Source: Myxococcales bacterium (GTDB taxonomy: Bacteria; Myxococcota_A; Polyangia; Fen-1088). Taken from it: a stretch of 64,000 bases of DNA. Shown here one piece after another: positions 34,916 through 43,441 of this stretch. Where the stretch lies: NCBI GenBank assembly GCA_022184915.1, contig JAGTJU010000001.1, forward strand, positions 434,001 to 498,000. The letters are read 5' to 3'. Below the pieces are notes generated by a model that was given only the letters and a program-made list of their open reading frames with translations, was not told the DNA's origin and made no database searches. The translations under genes were made by a program, and so were the position numbers. Each line of letters begins with the position of its first letter. The stretch's first letter is position 1.

Positions 34916-36730
34916 CTAACGGGGGCGGCGAGCGCGCCGCCGGACCAGGAGCCCAAGAAGTACGAAGAGCGAGATGGGGCTCGGGCCCAAGCCGGAGCCG
35001 GAGAGCGAACAGCCCTGCGCGCCTCGTGTGTCCGACGAGCCTGATCCCGGTTGCCCTCCACCGGGAGCTCCTGGCCCCGCACCAGGGCCCGCGGGCGCGA
35101 TCGAGGTGTCCCGCACGCCGTCGACGTCTTCGCAGCCGCTGCCCTGGGGTTGACAGGAAGTCCATACCCCATCGACACACTTCCGTTGGCCGGAGCAGGT
35201 GAGGTAGCGGCAGCTCTCGGTGGCGCCCGTGGCACAGCGGTCGGGACAGTCGACGCCCGCGCTGCGCGCGCCTCCGCGGATGGCTGCGGCGCGATCCTGG
35301 AAGTAGGTGGAAAGCTCCTGGAATCGTTCCTCGTACGAGCCTCCCACTTGGGCCGACAGGGGGTTCTGGCCCCCCTTCCAGATCTCGTTCACCTCTTTTT
35401 CGATGAGCGGACGAATGATCGCATCGACACGGCTGAATTCGCTGCTGAGCCGCTCGGGGCGCATCGTCCCGCTCAGCATCTGGCAGGCGAGCTGCAAGTA
35501 GCGTTTGTACACATCGTCCTGGCAGAGCATGAGCCGCGCGATCGGATTCGTGCAGTCCGCTTCGAGCGGGTAGCTCGCGCTCCACAGGAACATGCGGTCG
35601 ATGTCCCAGGGCAGGTAGTGGCGTTTGCCGTTTGGGGGATCGAAGGCGAGGTAGTTGTTGAAGAACTGACCGAAGATCGAATCTGTGTCGCCCAGGATCT
35701 GGCGGACCGCCTCTTGGCGCAGCAGCGTGTCCATGTCGAAGGCCTTGTCGAGGCGGGTGGTGAAGTCGGCGCCGTCCGGGCGTTGCAGCGCCAGGATGGC
35801 CTCAGCAGCCTCCGTCGTGGGGTTCGGTACGACGTCATCGTGGCGCACGCCGTTGCACTTGCCCGCGCCGGAGACCTTGACGAGGCGCCCCTTGGACGTG
35901 CCGAAGCGCTTTTCGAGCGCGGTGCGGTCCATCTCTTCGACGACGATGTAGAGCCCTCCAAACACCGGTGGGTCGTTGGGTTTGTCGTCGAAGTGGACGA
36001 AGAGCTGCGCGTATGCCGAACGGCCCGCATCGGGAACCTCTTCGTGAAGGAAGCGCCAGCCCATGTGCTCGGTCAGCAAGACCTGAAGGGGCTCGTCGTC
36101 GAAGGTGTTCTGGCCGTTGTTGAGGGTCAGCTTCTTGAAGCCCGCCTTGCCCATGTCCGCGGGCCATCGCTGTCCCATGACGTACTGGTTGAAGTCCAGC
36201 TTCAAGCTGGGTTTGAGGTCGGCGAATCTGTCCTTGGGGTTTGGCACGGACGCACCGGCTTTTCGCCGCGCGCCGATGCGCAACCACGTGCCTTCGTCGC
36301 CACACCTGAACTGAACGTCCCGGTACGGAAACTGCTCGCAATCGTCCTCGGGGCTGGTGAGGGTGTCGGGGCTGTCGGAGGCGAGGTCCGCCCAGGTCTT
36401 GGCGCTCATACGCAAGTGGAAGGTCAGCACCTCGTCGGGGCGGTCGAAGGGATCGCTGCAGCGGGCCTGGACCTCGGGGGTGCCGGCGGCGCCGCACACG
36501 AGCCCCGCTCCGACGAGGAGCGCCAGCAGGCCTGCCCCGAACGAGCGCGGGGTCGGGGAGCGCCCGGGCGTCGTGTTCGCAGGGGCGGCCCTGCGACGCG
36601 GCCGGACGGAGGCGCTCCCGTCGCGGAGAGGACGGGGGCGTTGCGGGAACGTAGACGACTCCACGTCCAAAAGTGGCGAGTCCAAGGGGGCTGAGCTCAA
36701 AATCGTCGCAACGCAGTCCGTCTTCGCCAT
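34916..36730 (-). CDS. CotH-kinase-family secreted protein with MYXO-CTERM tail
   Basis: 604 residues. Unusually long N-terminal region (about 65 residues) before the signal core FGAGLLALLVGAGLVCGAA. The central region has CotH hallmarks: KPSLKLDFNQYV, LTLNNGQN, GGLYIVVEEMDR and the acidic LPWDIDRMF metal/ATP-type motif. CotH proteins phosphorylate spore-coat or extracellular proteins. A Cys-rich Thr/Gly linker follows (about 500-560), and the C-terminus is GCSLSGSG...SLFVLLGLLVRRRARR, a MYXO-CTERM sorting tail. It converges with the DUF1552 gene (4-base gap). Confidence 0.87.
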   Translation of the reverse strand: MAKTDCVATILSSAPLDSPLLDVESSTFPQRPRPLRDGSASVRPRRRAAPANTTPGRSPTPRSFGAGLLALLVGAGLVCGAAGTPEVQARCSDPFDRPDEVLTFHLRMSAKTWADLASDSPDTLTSPEDDCEQFPYRDVQFRCGDEGTWLRIGARRKAGASVPNPKDRFADLKPSLKLDFNQYVMGQRWPADMGKAGFKKLTLNNGQNTFDDEPLQVLLTEHMGWRFLHEEVPDAGRSAYAQLFVHFDDKPNDPPVFGGLYIVVEEMDRTALEKRFGTSKGRLVKVSGAGKCNGVRHDDVVPNPTTEAAEAILALQRPDGADFTTRLDKAFDMDTLLRQEAVRQILGDTDSIFGQFFNNYLAFDPPNGKRHYLPWDIDRMFLWSASYPLEADCTNPIARLMLCQDDVYKRYLQLACQMLSGTMRPERLSSEFSRVDAIIRPLIEKEVNEIWKGGQNPLSAQVGGSYEERFQELSTYFQDRAAAIRGGARSAGVDCPDRCATGATESCRYLTCSGQRKCVDGVWTSCQPQGSGCEDVDGVRDTSIAPAGPGAGPGAPGGGQPGSGSSDTRGAQGCSLSGSGLGPSPISLFVLLGLLVRRRARRPR

Positions 36731-36760
36731 CCACGCGTCCGCCCTGGCATCTTATGTGAG

Positions 36761-37051
36761 ATGGCAAAAGCAGAGTGGAAGGGCGTGACGCTTGCCGAAA
36801 GCAACGACGTCGAGCTGGTCGAGGGCAACGTGTACTTTCCCATGTCGGCGGTGAACCCCGCCCACCTGCGTCCGTCGTCCACTCATACGCGCTGCCCTTG
36901 GAAGGGCGAAGCCAGCTACTTTCACGTGGTGGTCGGGGACGAGGTGAACCACGACGCCGCGTGGACGTACCCGCAGCCGCTGCCCGCTGCCCGGCACGTC
37001 GGAGGGTGTGTGGCCTTTTGGCGCGGGGTTCTCGTGACCCGCAACGACTGA
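36761..37051 (+). CDS. DUF427 family protein
   Basis: 96 residues of the small DUF427 beta-domain family: GVTLAESNDVELVEGNVYFP and the Cys-Pro-Trp-Lys-Gly block (TRCPWKGEASYF), then WTYPQPLPAA. Family function is unknown; members are often small cytoplasmic proteins. It is divergent from the CotH gene with only 30 bases between starts, so promoters must overlap coding sequence. Confidence 0.9.
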   Translation: MAKAEWKGVTLAESNDVELVEGNVYFPMSAVNPAHLRPSSTHTRCPWKGEASYFHVVVGDEVNHDAAWTYPQPLPAARHVGGCVAFWRGVLVTRND

Positions 37052-37073
37052 GGCGGGGGCAGTCTGAGGCCGC

Positions 37074-37961
37074 TCACGGGTCGACAACCAGGTCGGCCGC
37101 CGCCCAGGTCACGCCCCCCCGGCTGTCGCGGACCACGGCCCATAAGCGCACGGGACCGGGCTCCTCGGCAACGAACGTCGTCGTGGCCTCGGTCGGCGGG
37201 GACCCGGTCGTCGTTTCGGCCGGCGTCACGCTGCCGCGCGTGGCGTACCAGGACACCCGCAGGCTCTCTTCCGCATCCACGACCTTGGCCAGGGCGGCGT
37301 CGTAGCGCACGAAGGGCTCGGCGGCGCTGGCGGGCAGCAGGACGCTGACGGCAAGCGGCTGCCCCGCGCGTGGGGGCCCGCCGATGCGCAAGGGACCTAC
37401 ATCGGGGTTCTGATTGTTGGTGTAGCGGGCGGCAAAGTCGCGCACGGCCGCCACGGGGGCCGGGGGCAGGGGGCAGCGCAGGCGCACGCGCGCCCACGCG
37501 GCAAAGCCGGTGGGAGGCGATGCGAGCACCGGGAGGTGGTAGCCACCCGTTGCATCGGGCGTGGGGGGCCGTAGCGGCGTTTGGGCGTTCGGGGCGGGCA
37601 CGGGGCCGAAGGTGACGCAGGCGTCTTGGGGGACCACGAAGGTGAGTGGACGTTCGGGTGCGGCCTGCCCGAGGGCAGAGCGGGCACCCGGGGCACCCGA
37701 GGCGCACGAGGCGGCCACCACGAAGGTCTCGTCGAGGGGTCGGGGTTGGGTGCACGCGAAGAACGAGAGCGTGGGCGCGTTTTCCGGGGTGGGGCTGGCA
37801 AAGAGAGCCCGCAGGGTCACCGTTTGCCCGGGGGCGGCCTCGGCGGGTGTGGCCTCGACCGCGAGCACCACGGGCGTGTCGATGCGCGACACCGGCCCCT
37901 CGAACGTGGGCACACACGCCGAAAGGCCAATGGCCCCTGCCCCGAGGCGCCAGCCCTTCAC
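37074..37961 (-). CDS. Lipoprotein, last gene of TonB/PstS-like operon
   Basis: 295 residues beginning GTG (37961), which overlaps the receptor stop as GTGA. The N-terminus has a lipobox AIGLSAC (Cys near 16). The rest is beta-rich and Pro/Ala-rich, with VTLRALFASPTPE and RVSWYATRGSVTP resembling Ig-like or surface modules. No known family. It is the seventh and last gene of the operon and may dock on the receptor as a surface lipoprotein, by analogy with SusD-type partners, but this is inference only. Confidence 0.7.
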   Translation of the reverse strand: MKGWRLGAGAIGLSACVPTFEGPVSRIDTPVVLAVEATPAEAAPGQTVTLRALFASPTPENAPTLSFFACTQPRPLDETFVVAASCASGAPGARSALGQAAPERPLTFVVPQDACVTFGPVPAPNAQTPLRPPTPDATGGYHLPVLASPPTGFAAWARVRLRCPLPPAPVAAVRDFAARYTNNQNPDVGPLRIGGPPRAGQPLAVSVLLPASAAEPFVRYDAALAKVVDAEESLRVSWYATRGSVTPAETTTGSPPTEATTTFVAEEPGPVRLWAVVRDSRGGVTWAAADLVVDP

Positions 37962-40360
37962 AGTGAAACTTTCCCGCCCGCCAGGGCCAAAAAGGGCAGC
38001 CCCGTCAGCGCGCCGCTTTCGGTGAAGTCGTGGTTGAACACCCTCTCGACGACATTCGTGTGGTTGGTCACGTTGACCAGGTCCAGAAAGAGGGATAGCT
38101 CGGTACGCTCCCACGAAAACCGCCGCTCGAGGTGCAGGTCCCACTGAAAGAACATGGGCAGGCGCTCGCCGCCCAGGGGGCCGAAGAGGGGGCGGTAGCG
38201 GGCGGCCGCAGCGTCGAACGCGGCACCGATCACGGGCGTCACGGGCAGCCCCGAGCTCCAGCGCAGCCGGCTGCTGAGCGTGACATGAGGCCGGGCGTGC
38301 CACACGAGCTGGGCTTCGAGCCGATGGGGCTCCTCGAAATCGAAAGGGCGCCAGCGCGCGTCGGTCTCGCTGCGCCGCTGGCTGTGCGTGAAGGTGTAAG
38401 CCAGCTGCCCCGCGAGGCCCCGCCAGGCTTTTTGGGTGAGCGCCACGCGAACGCCGAAGGTGCGGCCCTGGCCGCGCGCGACGAGGGCGTTCGCCACGGG
38501 CGGGAAAGCCTCGGCGGGGCGCAGCGCGATGCGATCGGACAGGCGTGCGAACACGAGCGGTTCGAGGTGGGTTCCCGCGGAAGAGCCCAGATCGAGCCCC
38601 GCCAGAAAGTGGAGCGCCCGCGCAAAGGGCAAGCGGGGGTTGCCGAACACGGCCGACAGATCGGCGCCGCTCGGAGGCTGCTGGTGAACGCCGGCGGCCA
38701 GCCGATAGGACAGGGCCGTGGCTGCACGCCCGAAAAGCTCGAGGCGCGGAGACAGCGGTGTGGCGAGGCGGGACGCCCCGAGCGGCACGGCCTGGCTGGA
38801 GGCGGGCAAGATGGGGTCGACGGTGATGACCGTGGGCTCGAACCGCAGGCCCGGCCGCAGGCGCAAGAGCTCCCCCCACAGAGCAAGATCGGCCTGCGCG
38901 TAGAGCCCGGCCACGTAGACGCCGGTCGACCAGGTGTCGCTGGCCACGTCGTCGTTGGGCAGAAGGCCAAAGACCCGTGGATCGCCTTCACGGGGCGGAA
39001 CGCCCAACGTACCCACGCGGCGGAGGGACTCTCGACGGAGCTCGGCGTCGGCGCCCACGGTCAGGCGGAAGGCGGGCGGCCCGAAGTCCTGCGCAAGGCG
39101 GGCCCCGGCGCGTTTGGCCTGCACCGCACGGCGGGTCTCGTGACCACCGAGCTGCGTGCGCAGCTCGCTTTCGTCCTGTCCGGCCCACAAGGACAGCCGG
39201 GAGCGCCCGCTGTCCCCTTCGTGAGCAAGGGCCACGCGCCAAAAGCGCAGGGTGGAGCGCTCCTCCGTGGCGTCGATCCGACCCGGGAGCGCCAGGCGGC
39301 GCGCGACCCTTTCGTTGGAAACGAGGGCCCACAAGGTGGTGCGTCCCCGGCCTTCGTGGCGGGCCTGGAGGAAGAGGTCGCGGTCACGCGGCAGGGGCAC
39401 AACCCGGGCGATGCGCCCGGAGACCGCGCCCAAGCTTTCGTTCGCGAAGCCTTCCCGATACGAGGCGACGAGGGACCACGCGTGGGCGGTGTGGCTCATG
39501 CCGAGCTGCGCGTCGAGGGGGTTCAAGCTGGCGCTGCCGTGCGTGCCGGGCGGCCCCGAGCGGCGGGTGGACACGCGGAGCAAACCGCCGGTGCCCAAGC
39601 CGTGGGCGGCCTCGAAGGCGCCCGGGTCGAGGCTGAGCGCGGCCACGAGGGGCTCGGGCACGACGCTGCGCAGGCCCCCCGCGTGCAGGAGCACGGGCAC
39701 GGGCACGTCGTCGACGAGGATGCGGGTCTCGTCGGGTGTGGCACCCCACACGATCACGCCCCGTTCCCCTGCGGGCGCGCGGGCCGTTCCGGGCAAGGTG
39801 CCTACCGCCAAAACCGGATCTTGGGCAAGGCCCGCCACGACGCGGGCGTCGTCGCTGCGGAGCTCCGGGCGTCCGATGCTTGCGGCGGCGTTGCGGGCGC
39901 GGGGCAGGTGCACCGTGAGCTCTTCGTCGACGTCGCGGCGGCGCGCGGGGGCGCGGGGCGGTTCCGGGGGCGTCGTCGTCACGGGTGGGTCCAACGCGGG
40001 GCCGCGGGGCGCGGGCGGCACGAAGGACACTTGGTAGCGGACGCGCACGGGCACGGGGTGCCCGTTGCGGGTGGCGGGCGCAAACGTCGCGGCCTCGGCG
40101 GCGGCGCGGGCAGGGACCGTGAAGGCGGACTCCGGGCTCTCGAGCACCTGGGCGTCACTGACCCGCCCCGTCTCGTCGATCTGGATCTGCAGGGTCACGG
40201 TGACGGGTCCCGTTTCAGGCGGGATCCCGGCCGGCCAGGGCGCTTCGGGCGCCGCGAGGAGCGCGGGAGGCACGAGGGACGGCGGCGCTTGTGCGTCGGC
40301 GCGGGCCACGCCGCCGAGTCCCAGCGCCGCCAGCACCACGGCGGCGGCGAGGCGCCTCAC
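37958..40360 (-). CDS. TonB-dependent receptor with N-terminal TonB-C-like domain
   Basis: 800 residues: signal peptide (1-22), then a TonB C-terminal-like module (about 45-120: VTLQIQIDETGRVSDAQVLE and FAPATRNGHPVPVRVRYQV). An Arg/Pro linker follows, then a plug (ARVVAGLAQDPV, VIVWGATPDETRILVDDVPV, VVPEPLVAALSLDPG) and a large barrel ending FLALAGGKVSL. Such receptors import scarce ligands with proton-motive energy through TonB. The receptor-fused TonB-C-like domain is unusual. The start overlaps the tonB stop by 4 bases (ATGA). Ligand unknown; neighbours suggest phosphate or another oxyanion. Confidence 0.88.
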   Translation of the reverse strand: MRRLAAAVVLAALGLGGVARADAQAPPSLVPPALLAAPEAPWPAGIPPETGPVTVTLQIQIDETGRVSDAQVLESPESAFTVPARAAAEAATFAPATRNGHPVPVRVRYQVSFVPPAPRGPALDPPVTTTPPEPPRAPARRRDVDEELTVHLPRARNAAASIGRPELRSDDARVVAGLAQDPVLAVGTLPGTARAPAGERGVIVWGATPDETRILVDDVPVPVLLHAGGLRSVVPEPLVAALSLDPGAFEAAHGLGTGGLLRVSTRRSGPPGTHGSASLNPLDAQLGMSHTAHAWSLVASYREGFANESLGAVSGRIARVVPLPRDRDLFLQARHEGRGRTTLWALVSNERVARRLALPGRIDATEERSTLRFWRVALAHEGDSGRSRLSLWAGQDESELRTQLGGHETRRAVQAKRAGARLAQDFGPPAFRLTVGADAELRRESLRRVGTLGVPPREGDPRVFGLLPNDDVASDTWSTGVYVAGLYAQADLALWGELLRLRPGLRFEPTVITVDPILPASSQAVPLGASRLATPLSPRLELFGRAATALSYRLAAGVHQQPPSGADLSAVFGNPRLPFARALHFLAGLDLGSSAGTHLEPLVFARLSDRIALRPAEAFPPVANALVARGQGRTFGVRVALTQKAWRGLAGQLAYTFTHSQRRSETDARWRPFDFEEPHRLEAQLVWHARPHVTLSSRLRWSSGLPVTPVIGAAFDAAAARYRPLFGPLGGERLPMFFQWDLHLERRFSWERTELSLFLDLVNVTNHTNVVERVFNHDFTESGALTGLPFLALAGGKVSL

Positions 40361-41049
40361 GGTGTTTGCTCCACGTTGAGCGCCACGCTGTAGCGCTCGG
40401 GCACGGGCTGGTCACACCGAAGCGCCGGCAAAAAGCGCCAGCGCGCAAACGAAGCCGAGAGCGCGCGCCGCACCTCGGGGGGCACGTCGCCGCGCACGTC
40501 CACCTGAAAAACCTCGCCCTGCGCGCTCACCGCAAGGTCCACGACGAGTCGCCCGCTTGGCACCACGAGGTCATCAGGCCACTGCAAAGGCGTTTTGCTT
40601 GCAGGCGTGGGCGCGCGGCTCAGGCAGGGGCCGGGGGCGGGGGTGGCCACGGGTGTGGTCGTCCGGGGCGTGGGAGCCGAGAGTGTGGTGTCGAGATCCA
40701 CGACGGGGCCCAGGGTGGCACCCCCGGGCGCTTCGCCGCGAAGGTCCGCGGGGGCCGGGCGGGGCCTCGGCATCCCCCCCCGGGGCTTCGCAGGGGCACG
40801 GGTCGGGGGGCGCGAGGGCTCTGCACCCGTGGGGGGCGCGTCCTCCGGCGCCGGTGTTGCGGGCGGCACGAGGTTCACCTCCACGGCGACCTCGGGGGGC
40901 TTCGGCGGCGGAGGCAGGCCCCACGGCTTCGTGAAGGCCCAAAGCGCCGCCAGGCCCAAACCATGAACGCCCAGGGAGACGAGCGTGGCTCTCGCGGTTC
41001 CGCGCGCGCGCTGGGCTCGTTTCGCCCCCCCGGACCTTGTCGCCCTCAT
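40357..41049 (-). CDS. TonB-like energy transducer
   Basis: 230 residues: basic N-terminus with one membrane helix (about 20-43, LVSLGVHGLGLAALWAF), a Pro-rich periplasmic linker (about 45-120: PPPPKPPEVAVEV..., PTRAPAKPRGG) and a C-terminal TonB fold (about 150-228: LVVDLAVSAQGEVFQVDV, FARWRFLPALRCDQPVPERY). The start at 41049 overlaps the upstream stop as ATGA. It is a dedicated TonB inside the receptor operon; no exbB or exbD is nearby, so it must borrow motor proteins from elsewhere. Confidence 0.87.
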   Translation of the reverse strand: MRATRSGGAKRAQRARGTARATLVSLGVHGLGLAALWAFTKPWGLPPPPKPPEVAVEVNLVPPATPAPEDAPPTGAEPSRPPTRAPAKPRGGMPRPRPAPADLRGEAPGGATLGPVVDLDTTLSAPTPRTTTPVATPAPGPCLSRAPTPASKTPLQWPDDLVVPSGRLVVDLAVSAQGEVFQVDVRGDVPPEVRRALSASFARWRFLPALRCDQPVPERYSVALNVEQTP

Positions 41050-41939
41050 GGCGCGACCCTCACCTCCATCAGCCACAGACCCGGGGGCGCGTCGGGAAAA
41101 CCGGTGCGCCGGGCGTCTTCGGGGTAGAGCACGCCTTCGGCGCGGCCCCCGACGGTGCCGTGACGAAGGGCCAGCGCGCGCAAGCTCACGCGCCCCTCAC
41201 CGCAGGCCGAGGCCAAGCGGGCGTACACCTGGTAGGCGCCCGGCGTGGGTTCGGTGGTGAACCGGAGCGCTTCTTCCTGGCGGCCCTGGGGCACGCAGCC
41301 CGCCACGGCGTCCCGATCGATCCCGCCCAGGGGGCCCTCGCCAGGGCGTGTGGCGATGCGCGTCGGATCCAGCGTGAGCCCGGTCGGTGTGGTGACGACC
41401 AGATCCACGTCGGCGATGCGATCCCAGGCCAGCGCAATCTCGAGCGGAGCCGGCGGCGCGTCCGTGCGCACCGGCAGCGCGCGGACGGTGACGGGGCCCG
41501 GTCGCCCCTGCGTATCCCGGGCTTGCACCCGGAGCGTTTGAGGCACGCGGGGCAGATCGAGGCCGAAGGCCAGGACGGCCGAAAAATCGAAGGTGTTGGG
41601 CACCACGGGGCTTTCGAGCCCCACGGGCGTCACGTAGTGGCCGGCGTCGCCGCCGAGGCCCAGCGCCACGGCGTAGGTCCCGGCCGCCGCCCGGCCCAAC
41701 ACCTCCACGCCGGCCTGCCCGGGCGCCACCTCGTCGACGCGCAACTCGAGCGTGAGGATCTCCGGCCCTCCGCCGGCCTCCGGCAAGGGGCCCACGACAC
41801 GCTGGGCACCTGCCACGTGCAGCCACGACGCGGGCGCAGGTCCCGCGGCTTCGCCACCCCCGCAGGCCAGAAGCCCACAAAGACCCGTGAGGGCGAGGGC
41901 CAGGCGCCCCCGATGTCCGGCGATGCGGCCCCGATTCAT
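41046..41939 (-). CDS. Lipoprotein of unknown function in TonB/PstS-like operon
   Basis: 297 residues with a lipobox GLLACGGG (Cys near 26). The mature chain is beta-rich; WDRIADVDLVVTTPTGLTLD (about 175-194) resembles the DUF2135 or carbohydrate-binding-like beta modules that read 'DvDLvv..P.G'. Likely an exported surface or periplasmic lipoprotein, sitting between the porin and tonB. Its stop overlaps the tonB start. Name and ligand cannot be given. Confidence 0.72.
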   Translation of the reverse strand: MNRGRIAGHRGRLALALTGLCGLLACGGGEAAGPAPASWLHVAGAQRVVGPLPEAGGGPEILTLELRVDEVAPGQAGVEVLGRAAAGTYAVALGLGGDAGHYVTPVGLESPVVPNTFDFSAVLAFGLDLPRVPQTLRVQARDTQGRPGPVTVRALPVRTDAPPAPLEIALAWDRIADVDLVVTTPTGLTLDPTRIATRPGEGPLGGIDRDAVAGCVPQGRQEEALRFTTEPTPGAYQVYARLASACGEGRVSLRALALRHGTVGGRAEGVLYPEDARRTGFPDAPPGLWLMEVRVAP

Positions 41940-41942
41940 GCG

Positions 41943-43190
41943 CTACCAGAAGTTGAGCTGAAGTTGAGCCGTGAACAAGTCGTTCGCGAGGTCGGTGGGG
42001 CGTCCTGCAGCGTCGAGACCCAGCGGATCGCGTCGGTGCGCGTACTCGAGCATGAGGCGCGCCTGCATGTCGGGCACGAGGGCGAAGGTGAGGCCTGCGG
42101 CCAAGGTGAGCGCGCGAAACACCTCGCGCTGCCGCACGAGCGTGCCGCCTTCGAGGCCCCGGTCGTCGAGGTCGGGCTCGTAGACGTCGTAGCGTGCCGC
42201 CAGGATGTACCCCCCGCGCAGCTGTTGCACGGCCGCCACGTAGTATCCCAGGGCGCGCTGATCGCGGCCGAGGAAGACGGGATCGGCGGGCCGCAAGCCC
42301 CGATCCAGGTTCACGGCGTGCGCGAGTTCGGCATAAACCAGCAGAGGGCCCAGGCGGGGAATGGCCGCGAAGGCGCGCAGGTCGGCCCCCACAGCCCAGC
42401 GCGCGAAGCTCTCCGAGGGTGTGGCGGCCGTGGCGGGCAGGTTTTGGAGCTCGGACAGCTGGACGAGCCCGTCCTGGTTGAAGTCGCGCCAGACGAGCTG
42501 ATCTTTGGTGGCCAGGGTTCCGGGATGAAACCCACTGCCCCCGAGGAATGACAGACCGGCATCCACCCGCACGCGCCGCCCCACGTGCCCGTGCGCCCCC
42601 ATCCGCGCCACCACATCCTTGGCCGCGTTCGGGTCGCGGGACGGCAGGCCACGGCCGCCGATGGGCTCGCCGTTCTGCACGGATACGACCACGTCCAGCG
42701 GGCCGAAGGCGCCGCTCGCGCTCACGCCCAGATCACTTTGTCCGGGGAAAAAGGCGTCGGAGTAGGTGGCGCGGTTGGCGAAGACGCGGTCGCGGTTGTT
42801 TTGGTTGTAAACCTCGTACCCGAAGGGCACGTGAAAGAGGCCCGCAGACAGCCGGTAGGGGCCGAGGTGCCCTTGGCAGCTGCCCGTGCCCGCGCTCACG
42901 CTCCGAGGCCAGCCCAGGATCGCCACCGCACGATGGAGCCCCACGAACGAGCGCCCCTCGCTGCCGAAGTCGAGATCGATCGAGTACGCCACGCTTTCGC
43001 CTTCGCAGCGCAGCTGCAGGCGCGAGGGGGCCACACGGAACCGGTTTTCGTTGAGGGGCTCACCGCTGCCGCCGTCGCGCTCGTCGAGGCTCGCCTCGCT
43101 TTGCACGTACTCGAGCCTCAGGAAGCCGTTGACGTCCGGCACCATCGCCCCGGCCCCGGCGGCCGCAAGGGTGATCCACAGCAGGGTCAC
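41943..43190 (-). CDS. OprO/OprP-like porin with an EF-hand loop
   Basis: About 415 residues starting GTG (43190, overlapping the upstream stop as GTGA). The signal peptide is TLLWITLAAAGAGA. The chain has OprO/OprP (phosphate/pyrophosphate porin) character: GFLRLEYVQSE, FHVPFGYEVYNQNNRDRVFANRA-type turn, FFPGQSDLGVSASG, ending TAQLQLNFW with a terminal aromatic. Near bases 42450-42485 lies DFNQDGLVQLSE, a perfect 12-residue EF-hand loop (D1, N3, D5, G6, E12), unusual inside a porin. 3-base gap to the next gene. Confidence 0.82.
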   Translation of the reverse strand: MTLLWITLAAAGAGAMVPDVNGFLRLEYVQSEASLDERDGGSGEPLNENRFRVAPSRLQLRCEGESVAYSIDLDFGSEGRSFVGLHRAVAILGWPRSVSAGTGSCQGHLGPYRLSAGLFHVPFGYEVYNQNNRDRVFANRATYSDAFFPGQSDLGVSASGAFGPLDVVVSVQNGEPIGGRGLPSRDPNAAKDVVARMGAHGHVGRRVRVDAGLSFLGGSGFHPGTLATKDQLVWRDFNQDGLVQLSELQNLPATAATPSESFARWAVGADLRAFAAIPRLGPLLVYAELAHAVNLDRGLRPADPVFLGRDQRALGYYVAAVQQLRGGYILAARYDVYEPDLDDRGLEGGTLVRQREVFRALTLAAGLTFALVPDMQARLMLEYAHRRDPLGLDAAGRPTDLANDLFTAQLQLNFW

Positions 43191-43441
43191 GGCGTGGTAT
43201 CGGGCAGCTCGGTGGGGCCTAGCGGCGGCAGCGCGACGGTCTTGCGAATCACGGTGGCGCTCGTGGGCGCGTTCAGTAGCCGGCCTTCGTCCGTGGTGGG
43301 CACACAGAGGGTCCCGCCATCGGGCAAGGGCCCCGCATCCCCGCGCGCGTCCGCGCCGCCATCTCCGCACGCAGCCGCCAACACGACGGCAAGGACCGTC
43401 GCCGCCCCCACCGCCACGCCCAGGCGCTCACAGCGTTTCAC
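43187..43441 (-). CDS. Tiny lipoprotein in PstS-like/porin operon
   Basis: An 84-residue protein starting at GTG 43441 (VKRCERLGVAV). The signal ends at a lipobox LAAACGDGG. The mature part is Asp/Gly-rich then Pro-rich and has one more Cys (TLCVPTTDEG). Overlaps the upstream PstS-like gene by 14 bases and the porin start by 4 bases. Too small to assign; may be a periplasmic tether. Real by position and signal, not by homology. Confidence 0.68.
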   Translation of the reverse strand: MKRCERLGVAVGAATVLAVVLAAACGDGGADARGDAGPLPDGGTLCVPTTDEGRLLNAPTSATVIRKTVALPPLGPTELPDTTP

